DNA of 64,000 nucleotides from Pseudocitrobacter cyperus (GCF_039889165.1 NZ_JAYMYY010000008.1:62001-126000); one strand, 5' to 3'. Positions 8,706 to 16,889 are shown, numbered from the stretch's first letter. The notes: generated by a model from the letters alone, not told the origin. Program-made: numbers and translations.

Positions 8706-10088
8706 ATGTTTATCCTTGAAACGCTAAATTTTGTTGTCGATATTCTTAAAGTCCCTTCGGTTCTGGTCGGGTTAATTGCCTTAATTGGCCTCGTGGCACA
8801 GAAAAAATCATTTTCCGATGTGGTTAAAGGCACCATCAAAACCATTCTTGGCTTCATTGTGCTGGGCGGCGGCGCATCCGTTCTGGTGGGTTCACTGAAT
8901 CCACTTGGCGGGATGTTCGAGCACGCGTTCAACATTCAGGGCATCATTCCTAACAACGAAGCGATCGTTTCTATCGCGCTGGAAAAATATGGCGCATCGA
9001 CGGCGCTGATCATGGCCTTCGGCATGGTGGCGAACATCGTCGTCGCCCGCTTCACGCGCCTGAAGTACATCTTCCTGACCGGGCACCATACGTTTTATAT
9101 GGCGTGCATGATCGGCGTGATTTTGACGGTGGCGGGCTTCGACGGCATTGGTCTGGTGTTTACTGGGTCACTGATTCTCGGGTTGGTAATGGCCTTCTTC
9201 CCGGCGCTGGCGCAGCGTTACATGAAGCGTATTACCGGCACTGACGATATCGCGTTTGGTCACTTCGGCACGCTGGGTTATGTGCTTTCTGGCTGGATTG
9301 GCAGCGTGTGCGGGAAAGGTTCACGCTCTACCGAAGAGATGAATCTGCCCAAAAATCTGAGCTTCCTGCGCGACAGTTCGATCTCTATCTCACTCACCAT
9401 GATCATTATTTACATGATTCTGGCCGTCAGCGCCGGGCGTGAATATGTCGAAGCCCAACTCAGCGGCGGGCAAAACTACCTGGTTTACTCCATCATTCAG
9501 GCCATCACCTTTGCGGCGGGCGTGTTCATCATTCTGCAAGGGGTTCGTCTGATTCTCGCAGAGATCGTCCCGGCCTTTACCGGCTTCTCGGAAAAACTGG
9601 TGCCTAACGCCCGCCCGGCGCTGGATTGCCCGGTAGTGTATCCGTATGCGCCTAACGCGGTTTTGATTGGTTTCCTGTTCAGCTTCCTCGGCGGGCTGGT
9701 CGGCTTGTTCCTGCTCGGTCAGTTCAAGCTGGTACTGATTCTGCCCGGCGTCGTGCCGCACTTCTTCACTGGCGCAACCGCCGGCGTATTTGGTAACGCG
9801 ACAGGAGGCCGCCGCGGCGCGATGATCGGCGCATTTGCCAATGGCCTGCTGATCACCTTCCTCCCGGTATTGCTGTTGCCAGTGCTTGGCGCGATTGGCT
9901 TCGCGAATACCACCTTCTCCGACGCGGATTTCGGCGTCGTCGGCATCATCATGGGTAATCTGGCGCGCTACCTCTCTCCAATGGCGATTACCGGCCTGGT
10001 GGTGGCGCTGTTCGCACTACTGGTGGTCTACAACATCGTGAAGGGTAAACCCAACGCGCAGCAGCAGGACACAGGAGCAAAATCATAA
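8706..10088 (+). CDS. PTS EIIC permease, SgaT/UlaA ascorbate family
   Basis: A 460-residue inner-membrane permease with about 11 hydrophobic segments. Family features include GLVAQKKSFSDVVKGTIKTI near the N-terminus, FLTGHHTFYMACMIGV, FGTLGYVLSGWIGSVCGKGS, and GATAGVFGNATGGRRGAMIG in the C-terminal half. UlaA-type EIIC proteins import and phosphorylate ascorbate or related sugars. The stop overlaps the next start as TAATG, tying it to the transketolase genes. Linkage to transketolase rather than to ulaDEF-type enzymes suggests a substrate other than ascorbate, probably one entering the pentose-phosphate pathway. Confidence 0.9.
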   Translation: MFILETLNFVVDILKVPSVLVGLIALIGLVAQKKSFSDVVKGTIKTILGFIVLGGGASVLVGSLNPLGGMFEHAFNIQGIIPNNEAIVSIALEKYGASTALIMAFGMVANIVVARFTRLKYIFLTGHHTFYMACMIGVILTVAGFDGIGLVFTGSLILGLVMAFFPALAQRYMKRITGTDDIAFGHFGTLGYVLSGWIGSVCGKGSRSTEEMNLPKNLSFLRDSSISISLTMIIIYMILAVSAGREYVEAQLSGGQNYLVYSIIQAITFAAGVFIILQGVRLILAEIVPAFTGFSEKLVPNARPALDCPVVYPYAPNAVLIGFLFSFLGGLVGLFLLGQFKLVLILPGVVPHFFTGATAGVFGNATGGRRGAMIGAFANGLLITFLPVLLLPVLGAIGFANTTFSDADFGVVGIIMGNLARYLSPMAITGLVVALFALLVVYNIVKGKPNAQQQDTGAKS

Positions 10089-10915
10089 TGTGTGATGAAC
10101 TGAAAAGGCTGGCGCGCGATATTCGCGTCGCGACGCTGAAATCATTAACCCAGCTAGGTTTTGGTCACTACGGCGGCAGTATGTCGGTGGTGGAGACGCT
10201 GGCAGTACTGTATGGCGATGTGATGCGCATCGACCCCGCCGACCCGGACTGGCCGCAGCGCGACTATTTTGTCCTCTCTAAAGGTCATGCCGGGCCCGCG
10301 CTTTACAGCACGCTGGCGATTAAAGGCTACTTCCCGATTGAGGAACTCAGCACGCTGAACCAAAACGGTACACGCTTGCCGAGCCATCCTGACCGGCTCA
10401 AAACACGCGGGGTGGACGCCACGACCGGCTCGCTCGGCCAGGGGATATCCATCGCGGCGGGCATGGCGCTGTCGCATAAGCTCGCCAGCCGCCCGAACCG
10501 CGTTTTCTGCATCGTCGGTGACGGCGAGCTGAACGAGGGTCAGTGCTGGGAAGCGTTCCAGTTTATTGCCCACCACAAGCTGAACAACCTGCTGGTGTAT
10601 ATCGACTGGAACAAGCAGCAACTGGACGGCGAACTGGACGACATTATCGCCCCCTTCGATCTTGCGGAAAAATTCCATGCTTTCGGTTTCGATGTGCAAA
10701 CGGTGAAAGGCGACGATATTGCTGCCATTCAGGCCGTCACCCGCCCGGTACGCAGCGGGGATGAACGTCCCCGCATCGTGATCCTCGATAGTGTAAAAGG
10801 GCAAGGCGTGCCTTATCTGGAAAGTCTGAGCAACACCCACCATCTGCGCCTGAATGATGAGATGCGAGCGGCGCTGAATGAATCTATTCGCCAACTGGAG
10901 GCCGCGTATGATTAA
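10088..10915 (+). CDS. Transketolase, N-terminal (thiamine-pyrophosphate) subunit
   Basis: A 275-residue protein equal to the first, TPP-binding domain of transketolase. It has VLSKGHAGPALYSTLAIKGY, GSLGQGISIAAGMALSHKLA and the metal/TPP motif CIVGDGELNEGQCWEAFQFI around residues 143-162. Split transketolases of this kind work as alpha2beta2 complexes with the next gene's product and transfer two-carbon units between ketose and aldose phosphates. Translation is coupled at both ends: TAATG with EIIC and an 8-bp overlap with the C-subunit gene. Confidence 0.92.
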   Translation: MCDELKRLARDIRVATLKSLTQLGFGHYGGSMSVVETLAVLYGDVMRIDPADPDWPQRDYFVLSKGHAGPALYSTLAIKGYFPIEELSTLNQNGTRLPSHPDRLKTRGVDATTGSLGQGISIAAGMALSHKLASRPNRVFCIVGDGELNEGQCWEAFQFIAHHKLNNLLVYIDWNKQQLDGELDDIIAPFDLAEKFHAFGFDVQTVKGDDIAAIQAVTRPVRSGDERPRIVILDSVKGQGVPYLESLSNTHHLRLNDEMRAALNESIRQLEAAYD

Positions 10916-11861
10916 GGTTGCACCTGCGGGAGAGAAAGACACCGTTGAAATGCGTAAAGTCTACGCGGGTTTTATCGCAGAGCAGGTCAACGCGGGCAGC
11001 GACATTATCGCGCTGGAAGCGGATCTGATGAGTTCGATGGCGATGGATAGCGTACAGCGCGAATTTCCCCGGCATGTCATCAACTGCGGGATCATGGAGG
11101 CCAACGTGATAGGCACCGCGGCAGGCCTGGCGCTGACCGGGCGGAAACCCTTCGTCCACACATTTACCGCGTTCGCCAGCCGCCGCTGTTTCGACCAGTT
11201 GTTTATGTCGCTGGATTATCAGCGCAACAACGTCAAGGTGATCGCCTCTGATGCAGGCGTCACCGCCTGCCACAACGGCGGCACACATATGTCATTTGAG
11301 GATATGGGCATTGTGCGCGGGCTGGCGCACTCCGTGGTGCTGGAAGTCACCGACGCAGTGATGTTTAAAGATATTCTGCGCCAGCTCCATACGCTGGAAG
11401 GCTTCTACTGGGTGCGCACCATCCGTAAGCAGGCGCCAAAAGTTTACCTGGAGGGCTCAACCTTCACGATTGGCAAAGGCAACGTGCTGCGCGATGGTAA
11501 TGACATCACATTAATCGCCAACGGCATTATGGTGGCAAAAGCGCTGGAAGCCGCGGAGCAACTGGCGGTAGAGGGAGTGAGCGCCGCCGTTATCGATATG
11601 TTTACGCTCAAGCCGATAGACCGGATGCTGGTGAAGAACTATGCCGAGAAAACCGGGCGCATTGTCACCTGCGAAAACCACAGCATTCATAACGGGCTGG
11701 GTTCGGCGGTGGCGGAAGTTCTGGTGGAAACCTGTCCGGTGCCGATGCGTCGCGTGGGCGTGAAAGAGCGCTATGGTCAGGTAGGAACGCAGGATTTTCT
11801 CGAACAGGAGTATGGGCTGACGCGTGATGATATCGTCGCGGCGGCAAGGGAACTGCTGTAG
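10908..11861 (+). CDS. Transketolase, C-terminal (pyrimidine-binding) subunit
   Basis: About 317 residues covering the pyrimidine-binding and C-terminal domains of transketolase: GIMEANVIGTAAGLALTGRK, FVHTFTAFASRRCFDQLFMS with the Phe/Arg-rich cofactor loop, and VTCENHSIHNGLGSAVAEVL. ATG 10908 is preceded by GGAG seven bases upstream and overlaps the N-subunit stop by 8 bp; the in-frame ATG at 10878 lacks such a site. This is the last gene of the inserted PTS-transketolase operon and is followed by a hairpin shared with convergent ghxP. Confidence 0.92.
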   Translation: MIKVAPAGEKDTVEMRKVYAGFIAEQVNAGSDIIALEADLMSSMAMDSVQREFPRHVINCGIMEANVIGTAAGLALTGRKPFVHTFTAFASRRCFDQLFMSLDYQRNNVKVIASDAGVTACHNGGTHMSFEDMGIVRGLAHSVVLEVTDAVMFKDILRQLHTLEGFYWVRTIRKQAPKVYLEGSTFTIGKGNVLRDGNDITLIANGIMVAKALEAAEQLAVEGVSAAVIDMFTLKPIDRMLVKNYAEKTGRIVTCENHSIHNGLGSAVAEVLVETCPVPMRRVGVKERYGQVGTQDFLEQEYGLTRDDIVAAARELL

Positions 11862-11874
11862 TTCAGGTATGAAA

Positions 11875-11894
11875 AAGCGGCCGTAAGGCCGCTT
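11875..11894. terminator. Bidirectional terminator between transketolase operon and ghxP
   Basis: A perfect 8-bp stem AAGCGGCC/GGCCGCTT with a GTAA loop. On the minus strand it is followed by TTTTTC, so it is best as the ghxP terminator; it also lies 13 bp after the transketolase stop. Confidence 0.75.
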
Positions 11895-11920
11895 AATATG
11901 GAGACGGAGCGCAATACGTA

Positions 11921-13270
11921 TTAAATCGCCCAACCGCCCGCATAAAACGCCACCAGCGCCACCGCAATCACGACAGTGCCGATGTTCAGCTTACGCCATT
12001 CGCCTGATACCACGCGGCCAATCACCAGCGTCGCAAAACCAATCATGATGCCGGTAACAATGTTACAGGTGAGCACGATGAATACCGCGGTGATCAGGCC
12101 GGACATCGCATCAACAAAGTCGTTGAAATCGATGCGCGCCACGTTGCTCAGCATCAGCAGGCCAACGTACATCAGCGCCGGAGCGGTGGCATAGGCCGGA
12201 ACCAGATAAGAGAGCGGAGAAAGGAACAGGATCAGCAGGAACAGGATACCGACGGTGATCGCCGTTAGACCCGTTTTACCCCCCGCCGCCGTCCCGGCCG
12301 CAGATTCGATATATACCGCCGCAGGCGCTGCGCCGACAACTGCCGAGAATACGCTGCTCAGGGAATCGGTGGTCAGCGCTTTACCGCCGTTGATGATCTG
12401 CCCGTCTTTATCCAGCAGGTTAGCCTGACCGGCGACGGCACGGATCGTCCCGGTGGCATCAAATACCGCCGTCATGACCAACGCCAGTACGCTTGGCAGA
12501 ACAATAGGGTTCAGCGCGCCCATGATATCCAGGCTACCAATCAGCGAGTGACCGTTCTCATCGCTGAGGGAAGGCATCGCGAAAATACCGGAGAAGTGTA
12601 CATTCGGGTCGAAAATCAGGCCGACAATCGAGACGCCAATAATAGTCAGCAGAATGCCGCCCGGCACTTTCAGTTTTTCGAGGCCGATAATCATCGCCAG
12701 GCCCACCAGCGACATGATCACCGGGAAGCTGGCGAAGTGACCGAGCGCAACCGGCAAACCATCCAGCGGGTTCTTGATCACCAGACCGACGCCGTTGGCC
12801 GCAATCAGCAGCAGGAACAGACCGATACCAATCCCCGTGCCGTGCGCGATGCCTTGCGGTAAATTGCGTAAAATCCAGCTACGGATGCCCGTCGCAGAGA
12901 TAATGGTAAACAGCACCCCCATCAGGAAGACCGCGCCCAGCGCAACCGGTATGCTGATCTGCTGCCCCAACACCAGGCTAAACGCGGTGAAGGCGGTCAG
13001 TGAAATCGCACAACCGATTGCCAGCGGCAGGTTCGCCCACAGGCCCATCACGAGAGAACCCACGCCCGCCACCAGGCAGGTGGCAACGAAGACCGCGGCA
13101 GGCGGGAAACCCGCTTTGCCGAGCATACCCGGCACGACGATAACGGAATAAACCATCGCCAGGAAGGTGGTGAGACCGGCGACTATCTCCTGACGAACGG
13201 AGCTACCACGAGCAGAAATTTTAAACCAGGCGTCGAGTGAACCGCCGGTACGCGCTGAAGGCGTAGACAT
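11921..13270 (-). CDS. ghxP: Guanine/hypoxanthine permease GhxP
   Basis: A 449-residue AzgA/NCS2-type purine permease, near-identical in recalled sequence to E. coli GhxP (YjcD), with 12-14 hydrophobic segments. The start region MSTPSARTGGSLDAWFKISA and the substrate-site segments AIGCAISLTAFTAFSL and GAAPAAVYIESAAGTAAGGK are all present. ATG 13270 has AGGGGA nine bases upstream; the in-frame ATG at 13279 overlaps that ribosome site. It imports guanine and hypoxanthine by proton symport. Three PurR-like boxes lie upstream, consistent with repression when purines are plentiful. Confidence 0.95.
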   Translation of the reverse strand: MSTPSARTGGSLDAWFKISARGSSVRQEIVAGLTTFLAMVYSVIVVPGMLGKAGFPPAAVFVATCLVAGVGSLVMGLWANLPLAIGCAISLTAFTAFSLVLGQQISIPVALGAVFLMGVLFTIISATGIRSWILRNLPQGIAHGTGIGIGLFLLLIAANGVGLVIKNPLDGLPVALGHFASFPVIMSLVGLAMIIGLEKLKVPGGILLTIIGVSIVGLIFDPNVHFSGIFAMPSLSDENGHSLIGSLDIMGALNPIVLPSVLALVMTAVFDATGTIRAVAGQANLLDKDGQIINGGKALTTDSLSSVFSAVVGAAPAAVYIESAAGTAAGGKTGLTAITVGILFLLILFLSPLSYLVPAYATAPALMYVGLLMLSNVARIDFNDFVDAMSGLITAVFIVLTCNIVTGIMIGFATLVIGRVVSGEWRKLNIGTVVIAVALVAFYAGGWAI

Positions 13271-13385
13271 AGAAAACATCCCCTGAAAATTTTTATCATT
13301 CGTTCGTAAGCGTGGTGGACCATCCCCTGTTTGTTAATCGTCATCTCCATGTGCTTTATCTTTGCGGCAAAGGGGAGCCGAAAAA

Positions 13386-13401
13386 AAGCAAACGATTAAC
13401 T
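13386..13401. promoter_or_regulatory. PurR-like box 1, ghxP upstream region
   Basis: AAGCAAACGATTAACT shares the GCAAACG core of the PurR operator (aCGCAAACGTTTgCGT) but is weak on the right half. It lies about 116 bp upstream of the ghxP start. The interval 13271-13620 otherwise holds no gene. Confidence 0.45.
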
Positions 13402-13465
13402 CCGCGCCGACAAAACGGTTGAGCAGAAAGCGTCAAAAATCCCGTCTGAGCACGACGGAAATTAA

Positions 13466-13481
13466 AGGCAAACGATTATCT
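13466..13481. promoter_or_regulatory. PurR-like box 2, ghxP upstream region
   Basis: AGGCAAACGATTATCT shares GCAAACGATTA with box 1, 80 bp away. A partial match on the right half makes this a moderate candidate. Confidence 0.45.
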
Positions 13482-13564
13482 GGTTTTTATGACACCATTT
13501 TCAACTGATGTTTACGCCATTTCGCTAAAATTCGCTTATGACGATGAATAAATCGCCAACACAT

Positions 13565-13580
13565 GCGCAAACGTTATCGT
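13565..13580. promoter_or_regulatory. PurR operator candidate 3 (strongest)
   Basis: GCGCAAACGTTATCGT is a close fit to the PurR consensus on both halves (CGCAAACG and ATCGT). It lies in the ghxP-GST interval about 295 bp upstream of ghxP and 41 bp downstream of the GST stop. A PurR role fits known purine control of ghxP in E. coli. Confidence 0.6.
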
Positions 13581-13620
13581 TAGTGCGCAATCCGGCAACA
13601 ATTGCGTTGCAAATATGGCC

Positions 13621-14289
13621 TCATTCACCGGGAAGCGAAAATGGCCCGCCTTTCTCAATCGCCTGCTGCCAGGCTGGACGCGCTTCAACACGCGCCTTCC
13701 AGGCGGTGATATTCGGCAGGGAAGAGAGCCCACCACGGGAAAGTAGCGCAAACAGGGGAAAACTCATCTGGATATCCGCCATGCTGAGTTCGTCGCCCGC
13801 GAACCACGGCGTTTTCGCAAGATGCGATTCAATAAAACTGGCGTGGGTCGCAATCTGATTATTCAGCCAGGCTTTCTGTACGCCCGTTCCCAGCACTTTC
13901 CCTACCGTGCGCAACCCCAGCGGCACGGGTGATTTACCGAGCATCTGCAACACCAGCTTGATCATCATAATCGACATCAACGAGCCTTCGGCATAATGCA
14001 GCCAGAAGCGATACTGCAATTTGCCGTCGGGATCCTGCGGTTTAAAGCGATTATCGGGATCGCCAATATCCTGCAAATATTCGAGAATCGCCCCCGATTC
14101 AGCGATAACGTGTCCGTTATCTTCGACAATCGGTGATTTGCCGAGTGGGTGGATTTTTTTCAGGGTATCCGGCGCCAGCATATCCGCGCCACGCTGATAG
14201 CGGACGATCTGATAGGGCAGGTTCAACTCTTCCAGCGCCCAGAGCACACGCTGTGAGCGGGATTGATTGAGGTGATGGACGGTTAACAT
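13621..14289 (-). CDS. Glutathione S-transferase family protein
   Basis: A 222-residue GST. Residues 1-80 form the thioredoxin-like glutathione-binding domain (MLTVHHLNQSRSQRVLWALE with catalytic-region Ser/Arg, and HPLGKSPIVEDNGHVIAESG, whose cis-Pro and Glu-Ser bind glutathione). The rest is the helical domain with the GST N-capping motif AGDELSMADIQMSFPLFA. ATG 14289 follows GGAGAAAACC; the open frame extends to 14370 without family support. It stands between soxR/sraL and ghxP, a position where E. coli K-12 has no gene, and might be linked to oxidative or xenobiotic stress. Confidence 0.88.
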   Translation of the reverse strand: MLTVHHLNQSRSQRVLWALEELNLPYQIVRYQRGADMLAPDTLKKIHPLGKSPIVEDNGHVIAESGAILEYLQDIGDPDNRFKPQDPDGKLQYRFWLHYAEGSLMSIMMIKLVLQMLGKSPVPLGLRTVGKVLGTGVQKAWLNNQIATHASFIESHLAKTPWFAGDELSMADIQMSFPLFALLSRGGLSSLPNITAWKARVEARPAWQQAIEKGGPFSLPGE

Positions 14290-14404
14290 GGTTTTCTCCG
14301 CAGGTTTGTTCAAATTAACTATAGGAACAGACGGCACTCCGCGTAAAAATTGCGGCGAAAAAAACGCCAATTCGGCTGGAAAACAGGGGGAGGAGAAGTA
14401 GACT

Positions 14405-14553
14405 TAAAGTGTCAGCACAAACCGGAACCTCCAACCCCATGCTCGACCGAGGGATGCTGATGTCGGGGGAAACCCTCCCATGAACCAGTGGGATAGAGCG
14501 AAAGACAAAGACCGGAACATACGAAAGCGCCCAGTTGTGGCGCTTTCGTTTTT
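14405..14553 (+). ncRNA. sraL: Small RNA SraL (RyjA)
   Basis: The plus-strand stretch ends in a strong intrinsic terminator (GAAAGCGCC...GGCGCTTTC then TTTTTT) exactly at the soxR 3' end. Its body (GTCAGCACAAACCGGAACCT, later GGGGGAAACCCTCCCATGAA) matches my memory of enterobacterial SraL, which is encoded at this site, convergent with soxR. In Salmonella SraL is sigma-S dependent and base-pairs with tig and rho mRNAs. The 5' end is estimated. A protein reading of the region is not supported. Confidence 0.72.
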
Positions 14554-15011
14554 TATTCCTCTTCTAACAGACGTGCGCCCGTCCCCTCTTCTCCCAGCTT
14601 GTCGCCAGGGTTACGCAACGGGCAGTCGCGCAGAGACATACAGCCGCAACCGATGCAGCCATCGAGCTGGTCGCGCAGCGCTTCCATTGAGTGAATACGC
14701 TTATCCAGCTCCTGACGCCACTGGGTGGTCAGGCGTTTCCAGTCTTTTTGCCCCAGCGTGTGCCCTTCCGGCACCACCCCCAGCGATTCACCGATGGTCG
14801 CAAGCGGGATCCCCAACCGCTGGGCGATTTTAATAATTGCCACATAACGCAGTACATCACGTTTGTAGCGGCGTTGATTACCCGCGTTGCGCTGGCTGCG
14901 GATCAGCCCCTTACTTTCATAGAAGTGCAAAGCGGAGACAGCGACTCCGGTACGCTTCGCGACTTCGCCCGGTGTAAGCAGCGTTTTAATGCGCGTTGGT
15001 TTTTTTTCCAT
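14553..15011 (-). CDS. soxR: Redox-sensitive transcriptional activator SoxR
   Basis: A 152-residue MerR-family regulator. The winged helix-turn-helix is LLTPGEVAKRTGVAVSALHF, followed by a dimerisation helix and the [2Fe-2S] cluster cysteines C119, C122, C124 and C130 in CIGCGCMSLRDC, at the same numbers as in E. coli. When redox-cycling compounds oxidise the cluster, SoxR remodels the overlong soxS promoter spacer and switches soxS on. It is divergent from soxS, and its 3' end meets the SraL terminator. Confidence 0.97.
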   Translation of the reverse strand: MEKKPTRIKTLLTPGEVAKRTGVAVSALHFYESKGLIRSQRNAGNQRRYKRDVLRYVAIIKIAQRLGIPLATIGESLGVVPEGHTLGQKDWKRLTTQWRQELDKRIHSMEALRDQLDGCIGCGCMSLRDCPLRNPGDKLGEEGTGARLLEEE

Positions 15012-15018
15012 TTTCTGC

Positions 15019-15049
15019 TTTACCTCAAGTTAACTTGAGGAATTATACT
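15019..15049 (+). promoter_or_regulatory. soxS promoter with SoxR operator
   Basis: The palindrome CCTCAAGTTAACTTGAGG (15023-15040) is the SoxR site. It sits between TTTACC (-35, 15019-15024) and TATACT (-10, 15044-15049), which are 19 bp apart. That is the overlong spacer of MerR-type promoters, which need activator-driven DNA distortion. Confidence 0.92.
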
Positions 15050-15098
15050 CGCCAGCAACACAAAAGTTGAAGCAAAAATAGACAACGGGGAGAGCCTT

Positions 15099-15428
15099 AT
15101 GTCCCATCGGGAAATTATTCAAACGCTTATCGAATGGATAGATGAACATATCGATCAACCACTTAACATTGATGTTGTTGCGAAGAAATCCGGTTACTCA
15201 AAGTGGTATCTGCAACGGATGTTCCGTACCGAGATGCGCCAGACGCTGGGTGACTATATTCGTCAACGCCGTCTGCTGCTGGCCGCGCAGGAGCTACGTA
15301 ACACACAGCGCCCAATCTTCGATATCGCGATGGATCTGGGTTATGTTTCCCAGCAAACTTTCTCGCGCGTGTTCCGCCGTGAATTTGACCGCACGCCGAG
15401 CGACTATCGCCACCGCCTCTCTGCATAA
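15099..15428 (+). CDS. soxS: Superoxide response regulator SoxS
   Basis: A 109-residue AraC/XylS-family activator made only of the DNA-binding domain, with two helix-turn-helix motifs (IDVVAKKSGYSKWYLQRMFR and IFDIAMDLGYVSQQTFSRVF). It is nearly the same as E. coli SoxS (107 residues), with two extra C-terminal residues, Ser-Ala. GGGGAG lies upstream of the ATG. It activates the superoxide regulon (sodA, zwf, nfo, fumC, micF and others). A REP follows its stop. Confidence 0.97.
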   Translation: MSHREIIQTLIEWIDEHIDQPLNIDVVAKKSGYSKWYLQRMFRTEMRQTLGDYIRQRRLLLAAQELRNTQRPIFDIAMDLGYVSQQTFSRVFRREFDRTPSDYRHRLSA

Positions 15429-15447
15429 TGCGCTGCACCGGAAACCT

Positions 15448-15478
15448 GCCGGATGGCGCTTGCGCCTGTCCGGCCTAC
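15448..15478 (+). repeat. REP element
   Basis: GCCGGATGGCGCTTGCGCCT followed by GTCCGGCCTAC matches the enterobacterial REP (PU) consensus, including the stem and the 3' CCTAC. It lies 20 bp after soxS and may act as an mRNA-stabilising 3' hairpin. The whole interval 15429-15876 has no gene. Confidence 0.85.
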
Positions 15479-15606
15479 CTTTTTTAAAAACAGTGAGTTA
15501 GATTTAGCGCCTTCCAGGCCGCACGAAAGGTGCTGCCTTATGTAACTATTTTCAGGGGAAAATGGTGCAATTTGCTGCGTTTACTTCTGGTGAATAAAAC
15601 AGCAAT

Positions 15607-15622
15607 TGTGATATAGTTCACG
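15607..15622. promoter_or_regulatory. Candidate CRP-cAMP site
   Basis: TGTGATATAGTTCACG fits TGTGA-N6-TCACA with a single mismatch. It lies in the 448-bp soxS-yjcB interval. Which promoter it serves is unclear; the gene that stands here in E. coli (pdeC) is absent. Confidence 0.45.
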
Positions 15623-15723
15623 TTATCGAGTGAAACAAAAAACAGCGTTTCATATCATTTGTGAATGCCTGTCGATAGCCAGAATGGACTGCACCTTTGT
15701 GAGAACGCCGCGCTGTCAGGGCA

Positions 15724-15849
15724 TATACACAAAATCATTCAAGTTGCATCAAGGCGACAAGGGAGTGAATCCCCAGTCACGTACTTAAGTACGTGACTGG
15801 GGTGAGCGAGTGCAGTCAACGCAGAGGCAGCTTGAAGGATGACGTGTAT
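15724..15849. repeat. ERIC (enterobacterial repetitive intergenic consensus) element
   Basis: A 126-bp element bounded by ATACAC and GTGTAT, the classical ERIC length. It contains GTGAATCCCCAG and GTGACTGGGGTGAGCG, the two ERIC core arms. The centre at 15771-15802 is a perfect 32-bp palindrome with CTTAAG at its axis. It lies just upstream of yjcB and would fold into a long hairpin if transcribed. Confidence 0.92.
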
Positions 15850-15876
15850 ACCGTTTATCTCTGAGGATAAGGTCTC

Positions 15877-16158
15877 ATGGTTTCTATCTCTACAGGTGTC
15901 GTGCTGTTACGCTGGCCGCTGTTCAGCGCCATTCTGATGTTTCTTGCCAGTACTCTGAAAATTCGCTTACGCAAAGCCGATTACGCCGGGCTGGCGGTGA
16001 TTTGTAGCGCGCTGGGCGTGGCATCCGCCTGTTGGTTCGCAACAGGGTTGCTGGGGATCACGATGGTGGATATTGCAACTATCTGCAATAACATCAAAGA
16101 GGTGATGGTGGAAGTGATGAGCCAGACCCCGCCAGAATGGCCGATGGTGTTGACCTGA
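15877..16158 (+). CDS. yjcB: YjcB family membrane protein
   Basis: A 93-residue protein with two to three hydrophobic segments, of the same length and pattern as E. coli YjcB (MVSISTGVVLLRWPLFSAIL, ending PPEWPMVLT). Function unknown; probably inner membrane. It is convergent with ssb, and the shared terminator lies at 16174-16203. The ERIC element ends 27 bp before its start, so its promoter and leader may have been changed by that insertion. Confidence 0.85.
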   Translation: MVSISTGVVLLRWPLFSAILMFLASTLKIRLRKADYAGLAVICSALGVASACWFATGLLGITMVDIATICNNIKEVMVEVMSQTPPEWPMVLT

Positions 16159-16173
16159 TAAAAGTCATAGGCA

Positions 16174-16203
16174 TAAAAAAACCTGCTTTCGCAGGTTTTT
16201 TTA
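16174..16203. terminator. Bidirectional terminator of yjcB and ssb
   Basis: Stem AAACCTGC/GCAGGTTT with a TTTC loop. A-run on the left and T-run on the right give a symmetric terminator between convergent genes. Confidence 0.88.
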
Positions 16204-16213
16204 TAGCTGAAAA

Positions 16214-16741
16214 TCAGAACGGGATGTCGTCGTCGAAATCCATCGGCGGTTCATTAGACGGTGCCGGAGCAGCCTGCTGCTGCGGGCGAGACTGCGCGCC
16301 GCCGCTGAACTGGTTGCCGCCCTGCGGCTGCTGAGGCTGGCCCCAACCGCCCTGCTGCTGACCCTGACCACCAGCCGGTGCGCCGCCGCCCTGACGGCCG
16401 CCCAGCATCTGCATGGTGCCGCCAACGTTTACCACAACTTCAGTGGTGTATTTCTCAACGCCGGACTGATCTGTCCATTTGCGGGTGCGCAACTGACCTT
16501 CGATATAAACCTGAGAGCCTTTACGCAGGTATTCACCTGCCACTTCCGCGAGCTTGCCAAACAGCACAACGCGGTGCCATTCAGTCTGCTCTTTCATTTC
16601 ACCTGTCGCTTTATCACGCCAGGATTCGGAAGTAGCCAGCGTAATGTTGGCAACTGCGCCACCATTCGGCATGTAGCGTACTTCCGGGTCCTGGCCCAGA
16701 TTACCGACGAGAATCACCTTGTTTACGCCTCTGCTGGCCAT
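16214..16741 (-). CDS. ssb: Single-stranded DNA-binding protein SSB
   Basis: A 175-residue SSB. The N-terminal OB fold (residues 1-115) starts MASRGVNKVILVGNLGQDPE and contains the DNA-stacking aromatic residues (SWRDKATGEMKEQTEWHRVV). A Gly/Gln-rich linker follows, then the acidic tip DFDDDIPF, which recruits RecQ, PriA, exonuclease I and other partners. It coats single-stranded DNA in replication, recombination and repair. It is divergent from uvrA; the LexA box in the gap lies nearer to uvrA. Confidence 0.98.
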   Translation of the reverse strand: MASRGVNKVILVGNLGQDPEVRYMPNGGAVANITLATSESWRDKATGEMKEQTEWHRVVLFGKLAEVAGEYLRKGSQVYIEGQLRTRKWTDQSGVEKYTTEVVVNVGGTMQMLGGRQGGGAPAGGQGQQQGGWGQPQQPQGGNQFSGGAQSRPQQQAAPAPSNEPPMDFDDDIPF

Positions 16742-16889
16742 GATTGTCTCTCCTGAATGTGTTTCTTAATAGTGTAAACGCGCGATTGTAGCATTTCAAA
16801 GAGGCGTTTTGATAGCATGCGACTGCGATTCCACTAAACTCGTTAGCGTTGAATATCTTACACTCAATACTGGAATCCACATTCCACTA

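Noticed and set aside
14480..14833. 117-codon plus-strand frame across sraL and soxR
   Set aside because: It crosses a terminator and lies antisense to soxR; no ribosome site.
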